DNA of 47,236 nucleotides. Source: Pseudonocardia sp. 73-21. GTDB lineage: Bacteria > Actinomycetota > Actinomycetes > Mycobacteriales > Pseudonocardiaceae. Below, one piece after another: positions 7,827 to 15,157 of this stretch (position 1 is the stretch's first letter; every line of letters begins with the position of its first letter). The DNA lies in NCBI RefSeq assembly GCF_001899645.1, contig NZ_MKVV01000080.1:1-47236 (forward strand), given 5' to 3'. A program made the position numbers and the translations under genes. The notes under the pieces were generated by a model. The model searched no databases, was not told the origin of the DNA, and saw nothing but the letters and a program-made list of their open reading frames with translations.

Positions 7827-8608
7827 CCCATCCCCTGTACGGGGAGCTCCGCTCCGTCACGCCGCTGGCGTCGGTGCTGCTCGCCCGCAACCCGTCGGCC
7901 ATGACGCTGGAGGGCACCAACTCCTGGGTGCTGCGGGCTCCGGGCGTCGAGGAGTGCGTGGTGGTCGACCCCGGTGACGAGGACGACGAGCACCTGGAGC
8001 GCGTGGCCGAGCAGGGGCCCGTGGCGCTGGTGCTGCTCACCCACCGCCACCACGACCACGCCGGCGGCGCCGCCCGCTTCGCCGAGCTGACCGGTGCGCC
8101 CGTCCGGGCGCTGGACCGCTCGCTGGTGCTCGGCTCCGAGGCCCTCGGCGACGGTGACGTGGTGGCCGCGGCGGGCGTCGAGCTGCGGGTGGTGGCCACG
8201 CCGGGCCACACGTCGGACTCGCTGTCGTTCCTGCTCAGCGGTCCGGACGCGCCGCCGACGGTGCTCACCGGCGACACCGTCCTGGGCCGCGGCACCACCG
8301 TCATCGCCCACCCCGACGGCGTGCTGGGCCCCTACCTGGAGTCGCTGCGCCGGCTCGCCGACCTCGCACCGGGCACCGCGGTGCTCCCGGGACACGGCCA
8401 GGAGCTCCCGGACGCGCCCACGGTGGCCCAGGCCTACCTCGCCCACCGCGAACAGCGCCTGGACCAGGTCCGTGCCGCATTGGACGCCCTCGGCCCCGCC
8501 GCGTCGGCGAGGCAGGTGGTGGAGACGGTGTACGCGGACGTCGACGAGTCGTTGTGGCCGGCAGCCGAGCTCTCGGTCCTGGCCCAGCTGGAGTACCTCC
8601 GCGGCTGA
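7823..8608 (+). CDS. Metallo-beta-lactamase-fold hydrolase (Rv3677c-like, LACTB2 type)
   Basis: This 261-residue protein carries the metal-binding motif T-H-R-H-H-D-H at residues 73-79, then a downstream ATPGHTSDSLSF histidine, a TGDTVLG aspartate and a GHG histidine, giving a complete dinuclear zinc site. A C-terminal helical extension (HREQRLDQVRAAL ... VVETVYADVDESLWPAAELSVLAQLEYLRG) resembles the winged-helix tail of LACTB2-type enzymes, some of which are RNases. It overlaps the NUDIX gene by ATGA and lies at the same position as Rv3677c in the whiB4-marP block. The physiological substrate is not evident. Confidence 0.87.
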   Translation: MTHPLYGELRSVTPLASVLLARNPSAMTLEGTNSWVLRAPGVEECVVVDPGDEDDEHLERVAEQGPVALVLLTHRHHDHAGGAARFAELTGAPVRALDRSLVLGSEALGDGDVVAAAGVELRVVATPGHTSDSLSFLLSGPDAPPTVLTGDTVLGRGTTVIAHPDGVLGPYLESLRRLADLAPGTAVLPGHGQELPDAPTVAQAYLAHREQRLDQVRAALDALGPAASARQVVETVYADVDESLWPAAELSVLAQLEYLRG

Positions 8609-8616
8609 CGCCCCCC

Positions 8617-8656
8617 GTGCGCGGAAATCAGTGCGGGAACACCGTTATCCGCTCAC
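8617..8656. repeat. 40-nt palindrome, family A, degenerate copy
   Basis: Outer arms GTGCGCGGAAATCAGTG and a reverse-complementary CCGTTATCCGCTCAC pair with several mismatches over 40 nt. It occupies the gap between converging genes and supplies the stop codon of the MFS gene, as the copy at 20065 does for the ABC-F gene. It may act as a bidirectional terminator. Confidence 0.65.
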
Positions 8657-9892
8657 GAGGGCCATCCGGCGGGCCGGCGCCGGGGCGTTGAAGCTTCCGC
8701 GGCGCAGCCAGATGACGACCGCCACGACCAGTCCCGCGACACCGCCGGCCAGGAACGCGCCCGCCGGGCCGCTCGCGTCGACGATGACGCCGGCCACCGA
8801 CTGCCCGGCCGAGAGCCCCAGCGTGGCCGCCGTGACCACCCAGCCGAACGCCTCCGTGGCCGTCCCGACCGGGGCGACGGCCTCGACGCCGAGCGACTGG
8901 GCCGTGACCTGCGGGGTGATGGTCGCGCCGGCGAACAGCATCGCCACCACCAGCACCGGGATGGAGCCGAGCGGACCCGTCAGGGCCATGGCCGCGACGC
9001 ACACCCCGAACACCGCGAGCAGCACCGGCAGCCGCAGGTGCAGCGGGCGGGGCCAGGGCCGCAGCGAGTACAGGACGCCCGCGAGCACCGACGCCACCGA
9101 CCACGCCGAGAGCAGCACGCCGCCCATCGCGGGCGACCCGGCCTCGGCCGTGACCGCCGGCACGCCGACCTCCACCGTGCCGATGACCAGCCCGAACCCG
9201 AGCGACGCGAGCGCCACCGTGCGCATGCCGGGCCGGGCCAGGGCACCGAGAATCCCGATCGACGGCCCGCGGGGGGCCGGCTCCTGGATGCGCACGGGAC
9301 GGCTCAGCGCGAACCCGACGGAGCCGATCACCATCGCCGACACGGCGACGGCGACACCGGTGCCGGGCCAGGGCGCCGCCACCAGGAACGCGGCGGCGGC
9401 CGGGCCCAGGATGAAGAAGACCTCCAGGCTGATGGCCTCGTAGCTGAAGGCCGCGTCGCGCCGGGGGCCGGCGGGCACCAGCACGCCCCACAGCGACCGC
9501 GACGCGCCGGGCAGCGCCGGCTGCACGAGCCCGCCCACCAGCGCGAGCAGGACGAGCAGCGGCAGCGCCGCCCGCGACTGCACGGCCAGGACCAGCCCCG
9601 TCTCGGCCAGGCCGAACAGCACCGCGGCCACCAGCAGCGGCCGGGTGGGCCCGACGCGGTCCATCAGCCGGCCCTGCGCCACCGAGCCCAGCGACACCCC
9701 GGCCAGCGTGCCCGCCGACACCAGCCCGGCCGCCGCGAACGACCCCGTCACCCGCTGGACGTAGAGCAGCGTCGCGAGCCCGACCATGGCGATCGGGAAC
9801 CGGCCGAGCGCCGAGGCGAGCGCGGGGACGAGCGCTCCGGGCGAGGTCAGGGCGGCACGGTAGTCGGACAGGGTGGCGGACGAGGAGGACAC
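8645..9892 (-). CDS. MFS transporter, probable drug/metabolite exporter
   Basis: This 415-residue integral membrane protein has about 12 hydrophobic segments split by a central loop after about residue 200, as expected for a major facilitator. The loop after the second helix carries GRLMDRVGPTRPLL, the MFS signature (G-x-x-x-D-R-x-G-x-R-R/P). The start is GTG 9890-9892. A perfect 16-bp palindrome lies 21 bp upstream and probably binds a repressor; no regulator gene is adjacent. The stop codon lies inside a family A palindrome. The gene is not part of the whiB4-marP block I recall from M. tuberculosis, so it may be a lineage-specific insertion. The substrate is unknown. Confidence 0.85.
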   Translation of the reverse strand: MSSSSATLSDYRAALTSPGALVPALASALGRFPIAMVGLATLLYVQRVTGSFAAAGLVSAGTLAGVSLGSVAQGRLMDRVGPTRPLLVAAVLFGLAETGLVLAVQSRAALPLLVLLALVGGLVQPALPGASRSLWGVLVPAGPRRDAAFSYEAISLEVFFILGPAAAAFLVAAPWPGTGVAVAVSAMVIGSVGFALSRPVRIQEPAPRGPSIGILGALARPGMRTVALASLGFGLVIGTVEVGVPAVTAEAGSPAMGGVLLSAWSVASVLAGVLYSLRPWPRPLHLRLPVLLAVFGVCVAAMALTGPLGSIPVLVVAMLFAGATITPQVTAQSLGVEAVAPVGTATEAFGWVVTAATLGLSAGQSVAGVIVDASGPAGAFLAGGVAGLVVAVVIWLRRGSFNAPAPARRMALVSG

Positions 9893-9913
9893 GTCGACCA
9901 GGGTCGCACAGAT

Positions 9914-9929
9914 TGGTACGGACGTACCA
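9914..9929. promoter_or_regulatory. Palindromic operator upstream of MFS gene
   Basis: TGGTACGGACGTACCA is a perfect inverted repeat with 7-bp arms around GA. It sits 21 bp upstream of the MFS start. Its length and symmetry suit a TetR-family dimer, but no tetR gene is nearby. Confidence 0.6.
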
Positions 9930-9949
9930 CTTTATTGCCCAGGAGCGAC

Positions 9950-9983
9950 GAAAGGCACCTGCCGGGTGCGGGAGGTGCCCTTC
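9950..9983 (-). terminator. Hairpin downstream of crp
   Basis: GGCACCT (9954-9960) pairs perfectly with AGGTGCC (9973-9979) around a 12-nt loop; GAA/TTC extends the stem outward past one mismatch. It lies 13-46 nt beyond the crp stop and before the MFS promoter region. No U-tract follows, as is usual in high-GC actinobacteria. Confidence 0.55.
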
Positions 9984-9995
9984 GACGAGCTCGTT

Positions 9996-10670
9996 CTAGC
10001 GGGCCCGGCGGGCCAGTCGCTCGGGCTCCAGGATCAGCACGCTCTTGCCCTCCAGCCGCAGCCAGCCGCGGTGGGCGAAGTCGGCGAGCGCCTTGTTGAC
10101 CGTCTCACGCGACGCGCCGACCAGCTGGGCGATCTCCTCCTGCGTCAGGTCGTGCGTGACGCGCAGCAGGCCCGACTCCTGCGACCCGAACTGGCGCGCG
10201 AGCTGCAGCAGCGACTTGGCCACCCGCCCCGGCACGTCGGTGAAGATCAGGTCGGCGAGCATGTTGTTGGTGCGGCGCAGCCTGCGGGCCAGCACCCGCA
10301 GCAGCTGCTCCGCGATCTCCGGCCGCTTGCCGATCCACTCGCGGAGCGCGGCGCGGTCCATCGTGTAGGCGCGGACCTCCGTGACGGCCGTGGCCGACGA
10401 CGTGCGCGGTCCCGGGTCGAAGATCGACAGCTCGCCGAACATGTCGGACGGCCCGGCCACCATGAGCAGGTTCTCCCGCCCGTCCGGCGACTTCCGGCCG
10501 ATCTTGACCTTGCCGTTGCCGACGATGTAGAGACGGTCGCCCGGCTCACCCTCGGCGAAGATCACGTGCCCGCGGGGGAACTCCGCGCTCTCCAGCGCCT
10601 GGGCCAGGGCGTCGGCCGCATGCGGCTCGACTCCCTGGAAGATCCCTGCGCGGATCAGAATCTCGTCCAC
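9996..10670 (-). CDS. crp: Crp/GlxR-type cAMP-responsive global regulator
   Basis: This 224-residue protein has the Crp domain order: a cyclic-nucleotide-binding beta-roll (about 1-115) with the phosphate-binding cassette FGELSIFD...PRTSSA (78-95), a dimerisation helix (about 117-145) and a C-terminal helix-turn-helix (about 174-197, QEEIAQLVGASRETVNKAL). Length and motif content match actinobacterial Crp/GlxR (Rv3676), which controls carbon, respiration and resuscitation genes, and its place between the MBL hydrolase and nth is conserved. The start is GTG with a GAGGAG about 7 nt upstream. A TAGACT (10719-10724, minus strand) could be its -10. Confidence 0.93.
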   Translation of the reverse strand: MDEILIRAGIFQGVEPHAADALAQALESAEFPRGHVIFAEGEPGDRLYIVGNGKVKIGRKSPDGRENLLMVAGPSDMFGELSIFDPGPRTSSATAVTEVRAYTMDRAALREWIGKRPEIAEQLLRVLARRLRRTNNMLADLIFTDVPGRVAKSLLQLARQFGSQESGLLRVTHDLTQEEIAQLVGASRETVNKALADFAHRGWLRLEGKSVLILEPERLARRAR

Positions 10671-10718
10671 TACCGCTCCTCGTCCCGGCCGCTGCCCCGC
10701 GGCGGATCACCGGCACGC

Positions 10719-10724
10719 AGTCTA
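10719..10724 (-). promoter_or_regulatory. Possible -10 element of crp
   Basis: TAGACT on the minus strand, about 48 nt before the crp start, would give a short leader containing the GAGGAG ribosome binding site. A matching -35 is not clear. Confidence 0.35.
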
Positions 10725-10821
10725 GGGGCAACACCAACGCTGTGTTACATCGCAAGGGCCGTTTCGCGGTCACGAACGGCGGATTCGAGGGCGCTTCAGC
10801 CCCACTCGGGCCATAACAGGC

Positions 10822-11073
10822 TCAGGCAGCATTGCTCCGTTTGACCGGACGACTCCCACGCGGGCTGCGGCTCCGCAGCCGGAAGAGCTCCAGTGCGCGA
10901 CCGGTGCCCTGCCGGAACAGCGCACGCACCTCGTCCGGACGTGGTTTGTCGAGCAGCTCGTCGAGCTCGTCGGTACGCACGGTGGACTCCCGCAGCTTGG
11001 ACTCCACACGCTCCATACCGAGCGCGAAGAACATCACCAGCAGCGGCACGAGGACGGACAACCAGGCAGTCAT
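10822..11073 (-). CDS. Small single-helix membrane protein (Rv3675-like)
   Basis: An 83-residue protein with one N-terminal transmembrane helix (residues 3-20) followed by a charged helical segment (ERVESKLRESTVRTDELDELLDK) and a basic tail. Its place between crp and nth corresponds to Rv3675, a membrane protein of unknown function. The ATG at 11071-11073 lacks a clear ribosome binding site; ATG 11092-11094, seven codons upstream, is equally possible. No function can be assigned. Confidence 0.65.
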   Translation of the reverse strand: MTAWLSVLVPLLVMFFALGMERVESKLRESTVRTDELDELLDKPRPDEVRALFRQGTGRALELFRLRSRSPRGSRPVKRSNAA

Positions 11074-11214
11074 GTCGGGGGAATCGTCTCGCATCCGCCC
11101 TGGCCGCGGCACGGCGGGGGTCGGTGCGCCGCCGTCTCGATATGTTTTCGTGACCTGATCAGCCACTCTGCGTGAGCGGATGGAACGGGATCCAGGACTG
11201 TCGGGACTCCGCCG

Positions 11215-11220
11215 TACGCT
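11215..11220 (+). promoter_or_regulatory. -10 element of leaderless promoter for nth
   Basis: TACGCT lies 7 nt before GTG 11228. Its position supports the GTG as the true start over the upstream ATG at 11180. Confidence 0.5.
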
Positions 11221-11227
11221 CTTGAGC

Positions 11228-12097
11228 GTGACCACGCAGCTCGACCTCACCCGCAACGCGGCGCGTCTCGCCAAACGGGTCGCCGCCGGTGAGCCGTCCC
11301 TGGGCCGCGCGCGTCGCGTCGGCCGGATGCTGCGCACGCTGGCCGACACCCACGTCGACGCGCACTGCGAGCTCGATTTCCGCACGCCCCTGGAGCTGGC
11401 CGTGGCCACGGTGCTGTCGGCGCAGAGCACCGACAAGCTCGTCAACACCGTCACGCCGGCGCTGTTCGCGCGCTACCCCACGGCGCTCGACTACGCCAAG
11501 GCCGATCGCGCCGAGCTCGAGGAGATGATCCACAGCACCGGGTTCTTCCGGAACAAGGCCAGCTCGCTGATCGGCCTGGGCGCGGCCGTCGTCGAGAAGC
11601 ACGACGGCACGCTGCCGCACACCCTCGACGAGCTGGTGAAACTGCCCGGCATCGGCCGCAAGACCGCCAACGTCATCCTCGGCAACGCCTTCGACGTGCC
11701 GGGCATCACGGTCGACACCCACTTCGGCAGGCTCGTGCGCCGCTGGGGCTGGACCGGGCTGGAGGATCCGGTCAAGGTCGAGCACGCGGTCGGCGAGCTG
11801 GTGCCCAAGCGCGACTGGACGATGGCGTCCCACCGCGTGATCTTCCACGGCCGGCGCGTGTGCCACGCCAAGAAGCCCGCCTGCGGCGCGTGCACGCTCG
11901 CGGCCGACTGCCCGTCCTACGGCACCGGCCCCACCGACCCGATGCTCGCCGCGGCCCTGCTCAAGGGCCCGTCGCGGCCGCGGCTGCTGGAGCTCGTGGG
12001 GTTGCCCGCCGACGTGGTCCCTCCCGTGGAGGCGGCGATCGGTACAGCCGACGAGGCCCCCGCACCCACGGGCACCGAGGACCAGGACGCGCCGTGA
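11228..12097 (+). CDS. nth: Endonuclease III, DNA glycosylase/AP lyase
   Basis: This 289-residue base-excision repair enzyme removes oxidised pyrimidines and cleaves the abasic site. The helix-hairpin-helix LPGIGRKTANVI (139-150) holds catalytic K145, and VDTHFGRL supplies catalytic D163. Four cysteines, C212-x6-C219-x2-C222-x5-C228, bind the [4Fe-4S] cluster. I chose GTG 11228 because a TACGCT -10 lies 7 nt before it; ATG 11180 would add 16 residues. The C-terminal 50 or so residues extend beyond E. coli Nth, as is common in actinobacteria. It overlaps the thioredoxin gene by GTGA. The order crp-membrane protein-nth-thioredoxin-NUDIX-marP is conserved in M. tuberculosis. Confidence 0.95.
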   Translation: MTTQLDLTRNAARLAKRVAAGEPSLGRARRVGRMLRTLADTHVDAHCELDFRTPLELAVATVLSAQSTDKLVNTVTPALFARYPTALDYAKADRAELEEMIHSTGFFRNKASSLIGLGAAVVEKHDGTLPHTLDELVKLPGIGRKTANVILGNAFDVPGITVDTHFGRLVRRWGWTGLEDPVKVEHAVGELVPKRDWTMASHRVIFHGRRVCHAKKPACGACTLAADCPSYGTGPTDPMLAAALLKGPSRPRLLELVGLPADVVPPVEAAIGTADEAPAPTGTEDQDAP

Positions 12098-12753
12098 CGA
12101 GACTGGGCCGCGCGGAGATCATCTCGTTCGTCGTGGTCGTGCTGCTCGCCGCGGCAGGCGTCTACGCACTCTGGCCGCGGGACGCGGCCACGTCCGTCTC
12201 CGCGGTACCCGCGGCACAGGACCCCGGGCACGCCGCCGTCTCCGTCCCCGACGCCGAGCTCGCCGCACCCCGGGCCGCGGCCCGCCTCGAACCGTGCCCG
12301 GCGGCGGTCGATCCCGAGGGCACCGGCTCCGCGGGGGCGGGCCCGCTGGCCGGCGTCGTGGTGCCGTGCCTCGGAGCGCCCGGCTCGGTCGACCTCGGCC
12401 GGGCCCTGGCCGGGCAGACCGTGCTGATCAACGTCTGGGCATCGTGGTGCGCGCCGTGCCGCGCCGAGCTGCCCGTGCTCGCGTCCTACGCCGCCCGGCC
12501 CGACGCCGTGCCCGTGCTCGGCGTCGACTTCGCCGACGATCCCCGCCCCGCCCTGGGCCTGCTCACCGACCTCGGTGTGACGCTGCCGTCGGTCACCGAC
12601 CCCGACAACGCCCTGCGCAAGGCGCTGGACATCCCGCCCGGCCTGCCGATGTCGTACGTGGTGCGGCCGGACGGCCGCGTGACGCGGGTGGACCCACCTG
12701 TACCGTTCACGTCCGCCGACGAGGTGGCGGCCGCCGTCACGAGGTTGTCGTGA
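12094..12753 (+). CDS. Membrane-anchored thioredoxin-like protein (Rv3673c-like)
   Basis: This 219-residue protein has one N-terminal transmembrane helix (about 8-27), an Ala/Pro-rich linker, then a TlpA/ResA-type thioredoxin domain with W-C-A-P-C at 118-122. The catalytic domain should face the outside of the membrane and reduce or oxidise extracytoplasmic thiols. Two further cysteines (C68 and C92) precede the domain and could form a structural disulfide. The GTG overlaps the nth stop, and its own stop overlaps the NUDIX start, so translation is coupled. The direction of thiol exchange cannot be told from sequence. Confidence 0.88.
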   Translation: MTRLGRAEIISFVVVVLLAAAGVYALWPRDAATSVSAVPAAQDPGHAAVSVPDAELAAPRAAARLEPCPAAVDPEGTGSAGAGPLAGVVVPCLGAPGSVDLGRALAGQTVLINVWASWCAPCRAELPVLASYAARPDAVPVLGVDFADDPRPALGLLTDLGVTLPSVTDPDNALRKALDIPPGLPMSYVVRPDGRVTRVDPPVPFTSADEVAAAVTRLS

Positions 12754-13457
12754 GCTCGGCGGCGCAGCCGGAGGAGCCCGCGCTCCGGCCCGATCTCGCC
12801 CCGGCGTGGCTCCGGCCGCTGCTCGGGGAAGTGGCTGACGTCGACGCCACCGCGTTGACGCGGCACCGGATCCGCGCCCGGCCGGACGCCCGCCGCGCCG
12901 CGGTCCTGATGGCCTTCGCCGACGATCCCGCGCACGGCCCGGACGTGCTGCTCGTGGAGCGCGCCGGCACCCTGCGCAACCACGCGGGCCAGGTGGCGTT
13001 CCCCGGCGGCAGCACCGATCCCGACGACGCCGGCCCCATCGCCGCGGCGCTGCGCGAGGCCGAGGAGGAGACCGGGCTCGACCCGTCGGGCGTCGTGCCC
13101 CTGACGTTGCTGCCCGAGCTGTTCATCCCGCCGTCGGGGTTCGCGGTCACGCCGGTGCTCGCCCACTGGGCCCGCCCCACGGCCGTGCACGCCGTGGACC
13201 CGGGTGAGACCGCGGCCGTGGTCCGGGTGCCGCTGGAGCAGCTCGCCGATCCCGCCAACCGGTTCCAGGTCGGGCATCCGTCCGGGTTGACCGGGCCGGC
13301 CTTCACGGTGGCGGGCCTGCTCGTGTGGGGGTTCACGGGGGGCTTATTGTCCGCGCTGTTGGATCTCGGTGGATGGGCACGTCCCTGGGACACCTCGCGG
13401 GTCGAGGACCTGGAATCCGCGGCTCGGGCCGCTCGGCAGGAGGTCGCAGGATCGTGA
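12750..13457 (+). CDS. CoA-type NUDIX hydrolase (Rv3672c-like)
   Basis: This 235-residue hydrolase has the NUDIX_CoA arrangement: LLVERAGTLRNHAGQVAFPGG then a complete Nudix box running through ALREAEEETGL (about 103-113). The sequence before the box (R-N-H-A-G-Q-V-A-F-P-G-G) is the feature that marks coenzyme A pyrophosphatases such as NudL/YeaB. It starts with GTG overlapping the thioredoxin stop (GTGA at 12750-12753). The gene is followed 19 bp later by marP. Hydrolysis of CoA or acyl-CoA derivatives is the likely reaction, based on family. Confidence 0.88.
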   Translation: MSSAAQPEEPALRPDLAPAWLRPLLGEVADVDATALTRHRIRARPDARRAAVLMAFADDPAHGPDVLLVERAGTLRNHAGQVAFPGGSTDPDDAGPIAAALREAEEETGLDPSGVVPLTLLPELFIPPSGFAVTPVLAHWARPTAVHAVDPGETAAVVRVPLEQLADPANRFQVGHPSGLTGPAFTVAGLLVWGFTGGLLSALLDLGGWARPWDTSRVEDLESAARAARQEVAGS

Positions 13458-13476
13458 AGTTCGGGGGGCGTGGCCG

Positions 13477-14670
13477 GTGAGTTGGGTCGACCTGGTGGTC
13501 GTCGTCCTCGCCCTGATCGCCGCCGTCTCGGGGTGGCGACACGGCATGGCCGTGGCACTGCTGTCGTTCGTCGGCGTGCTGGGCGGGGCCATCCTCGGGG
13601 TGCGCCTGGCCCCCCTGCTGGCCTCGGGCATCGCCAGCCCCAGCAGCCGGGTGATCGTCAGCATCGTGGTCGTCGTGCTGCTCGTGGCTCTCGGGGAGAC
13701 CACCGGGGTGTTCTTCGGCCGCCGCATCCGCGACCACATCCGCGGGGAGCGGTCTCTGAAGATCGACTCCGGGCTGGGGTCGGTGCTCCAGGCCGTCACC
13801 GTGGTGATCGCCGCGTGGCTGGTGGCGCTGCCGCTGGCCTCGGCCAGCTTCCCCACGGTGGCCGCCGGCATCCGCGGCTCCGAGGTGCTGCGCGCCGTCA
13901 ACTCGGTGATGCCCGACGGCGCCAAGGCCCTGCCCGACGAGCTGCGCCAGCTGCTCAACAACTCGGGCTTCCCGGACGTCACCAACCCGTTCTCGCAGAC
14001 CCCCATCACCGAGGCCGGCCCGCCGAACGCGTCCCTGAGCAACGACGCCGTGATCAAGGACGTCCGGTCCAGCGTGCTGAAGATCCGTGGCCGGGCCCCC
14101 TCCTGTCAGCGGATGCTGGAGGGCAGCGGGTTCGTCATCGGCCCGCAGCTGGTGCTCACCAACGCCCACGTCGTCGCGGGCACGTCGTCCACCCAGGTGG
14201 AGGTGGCGGGCCGCCGCGGCCCGGTCGACCTCGACGCCCGGGTGGTGCTCTACGATCCCGAGGTCGACGTCGCGGTGCTGCGCGTGCCCGACCTCGACGA
14301 GAAGCCGCTGGTCTTCGAGCCGCAGCCGGCCTCGCCTCAGGACGACGCCATCGTGCTGGGCTACCCGCTCGACGGTAGCTTCACCGTCACCCCGGCCCGG
14401 GTCCGCCAGGAGATCAAGCTCAAGGGCCCGGACATCTACGAGAAGGGCGACATCACCCGCGACGTCTACACGATCCGGGCCACCGTGCGCTCGGGCAACT
14501 CCGGCGGGCCGATGATCGACCCGTCCGGTCGCGTGATCGGGGTGGTGTTCGGCGCCGCACTGGACGACAGCGAGACGGGCTTCGTGCTCACCGTCGACCA
14601 GGTGTCACGCGCGGTGCAGGCCGCCCCCGGGCTCACGCGCGAGGTGGACACGGGCGCCTGCGCGTCGTAG
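13477..14670 (+). CDS. marP: Membrane serine protease MarP
   Basis: This 397-residue protein has a CvpA-like N-terminal region with four transmembrane helices (about 3-20, 24-50, 59-80, 104-123), then a periplasmic trypsin-fold protease. The catalytic triad is visible: H231 in TNAHVVAG, D264 in DPEVDVAVL and S342 in RSGNSGGPM. Cysteines C210 and C395 match the disulfide described for M. tuberculosis MarP (Rv3671c), which has the same length. MarP is needed for acid and oxidative stress survival and cleaves peptidoglycan hydrolase RipA in mycobacteria; the role here is inferred. Start is GTG 13477. Confidence 0.93.
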   Translation: MSWVDLVVVVLALIAAVSGWRHGMAVALLSFVGVLGGAILGVRLAPLLASGIASPSSRVIVSIVVVVLLVALGETTGVFFGRRIRDHIRGERSLKIDSGLGSVLQAVTVVIAAWLVALPLASASFPTVAAGIRGSEVLRAVNSVMPDGAKALPDELRQLLNNSGFPDVTNPFSQTPITEAGPPNASLSNDAVIKDVRSSVLKIRGRAPSCQRMLEGSGFVIGPQLVLTNAHVVAGTSSTQVEVAGRRGPVDLDARVVLYDPEVDVAVLRVPDLDEKPLVFEPQPASPQDDAIVLGYPLDGSFTVTPARVRQEIKLKGPDIYEKGDITRDVYTIRATVRSGNSGGPMIDPSGRVIGVVFGAALDDSETGFVLTVDQVSRAVQAAPGLTREVDTGACAS

Positions 14671-14676
14671 GTATCA

Positions 14677-14702
14677 CGGTCGGAGGCGTGCGCCTCCGAC
14701 CG
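14677..14702. terminator. Perfect 12-bp hairpin after marP
   Basis: CGGTCGGAGGCG and CGCCTCCGACCG flank TG. It begins 7 nt after the marP stop. It lacks a U-tract but is stable enough to act as a terminator or mRNA 3' end. Confidence 0.7.
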
Positions 14703-14704
14703 AC

Positions 14705-15157
14705 ATGGACCACTACCCGTCACTGCTCCCGGTGCTGACCGGGGCACTCGCCGCCCTGGCGGGTGCACTGCTGCTCGACCGGCCGCTCGGCCTCGGCGCG
14801 CTCGGACCCGCCGGAACGGCGGCGGCCGCCGCCCTCCTGGTGGTGTCGCTGCTCGTGCTGGTGGCGCTGCCCCGATGGGGGTCAGACGTCGCGCGTGATC
14901 GTCTGCTCGCGGCCCGGCCCGACGCCGATCGCGCTGACGGGCGCACCGGTGAGCTCCTCGATTCGCTCCACATAGGCCCGGGCGTTGGCGGGGAGTTCTG
15001 GATAGCTCCGGTATGGCGAGAGGTCCTCGAACCAGCCGGGCATCTCCTCGTAGACGGGCACCGCGTGGTGGACGTCGGTCTGGGTCATCGGCATGTCGTC
15101 GATGCGCCGGCCGTCGACCTCGTAGCCCACGCAGACCGGCACCTTCTCGAGGCCTGA
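14705..15157 (+). CDS. Possible small membrane protein antisense to purA 3' end
   Basis: The first 60 or so codons encode two strongly hydrophobic segments (about 7-24 and 38-56) separated by a short loop (LLDRPLGLGALGPAG), with coding-like third positions. The frame then stays open for 276 nt across the opposite strand of purA, where its composition is just that of purA's shadow. There is no ribosome binding site, and the start lies 3 nt after the marP hairpin. Either a two-helix protein lost its stop and now reads through antisense to purA, or the frame is open by chance. I favour neither strongly. Confidence 0.35.
   Translation: MDHYPSLLPVLTGALAALAGALLLDRPLGLGALGPAGTAAAAALLVVSLLVLVALPRWGSDVARDRLLAARPDADRADGRTGELLDSLHIGPGVGGEFWIAPVWREVLEPAGHLLVDGHRVVDVGLGHRHVVDAPAVDLVAHADRHLLEA

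Noticed and set aside
10735..10760. TGTG-containing sequence upstream of crp as an autoregulatory Crp site
   Set aside because: Only one half-site matches TGTGA-N6-TCACA, so binding cannot be supported.
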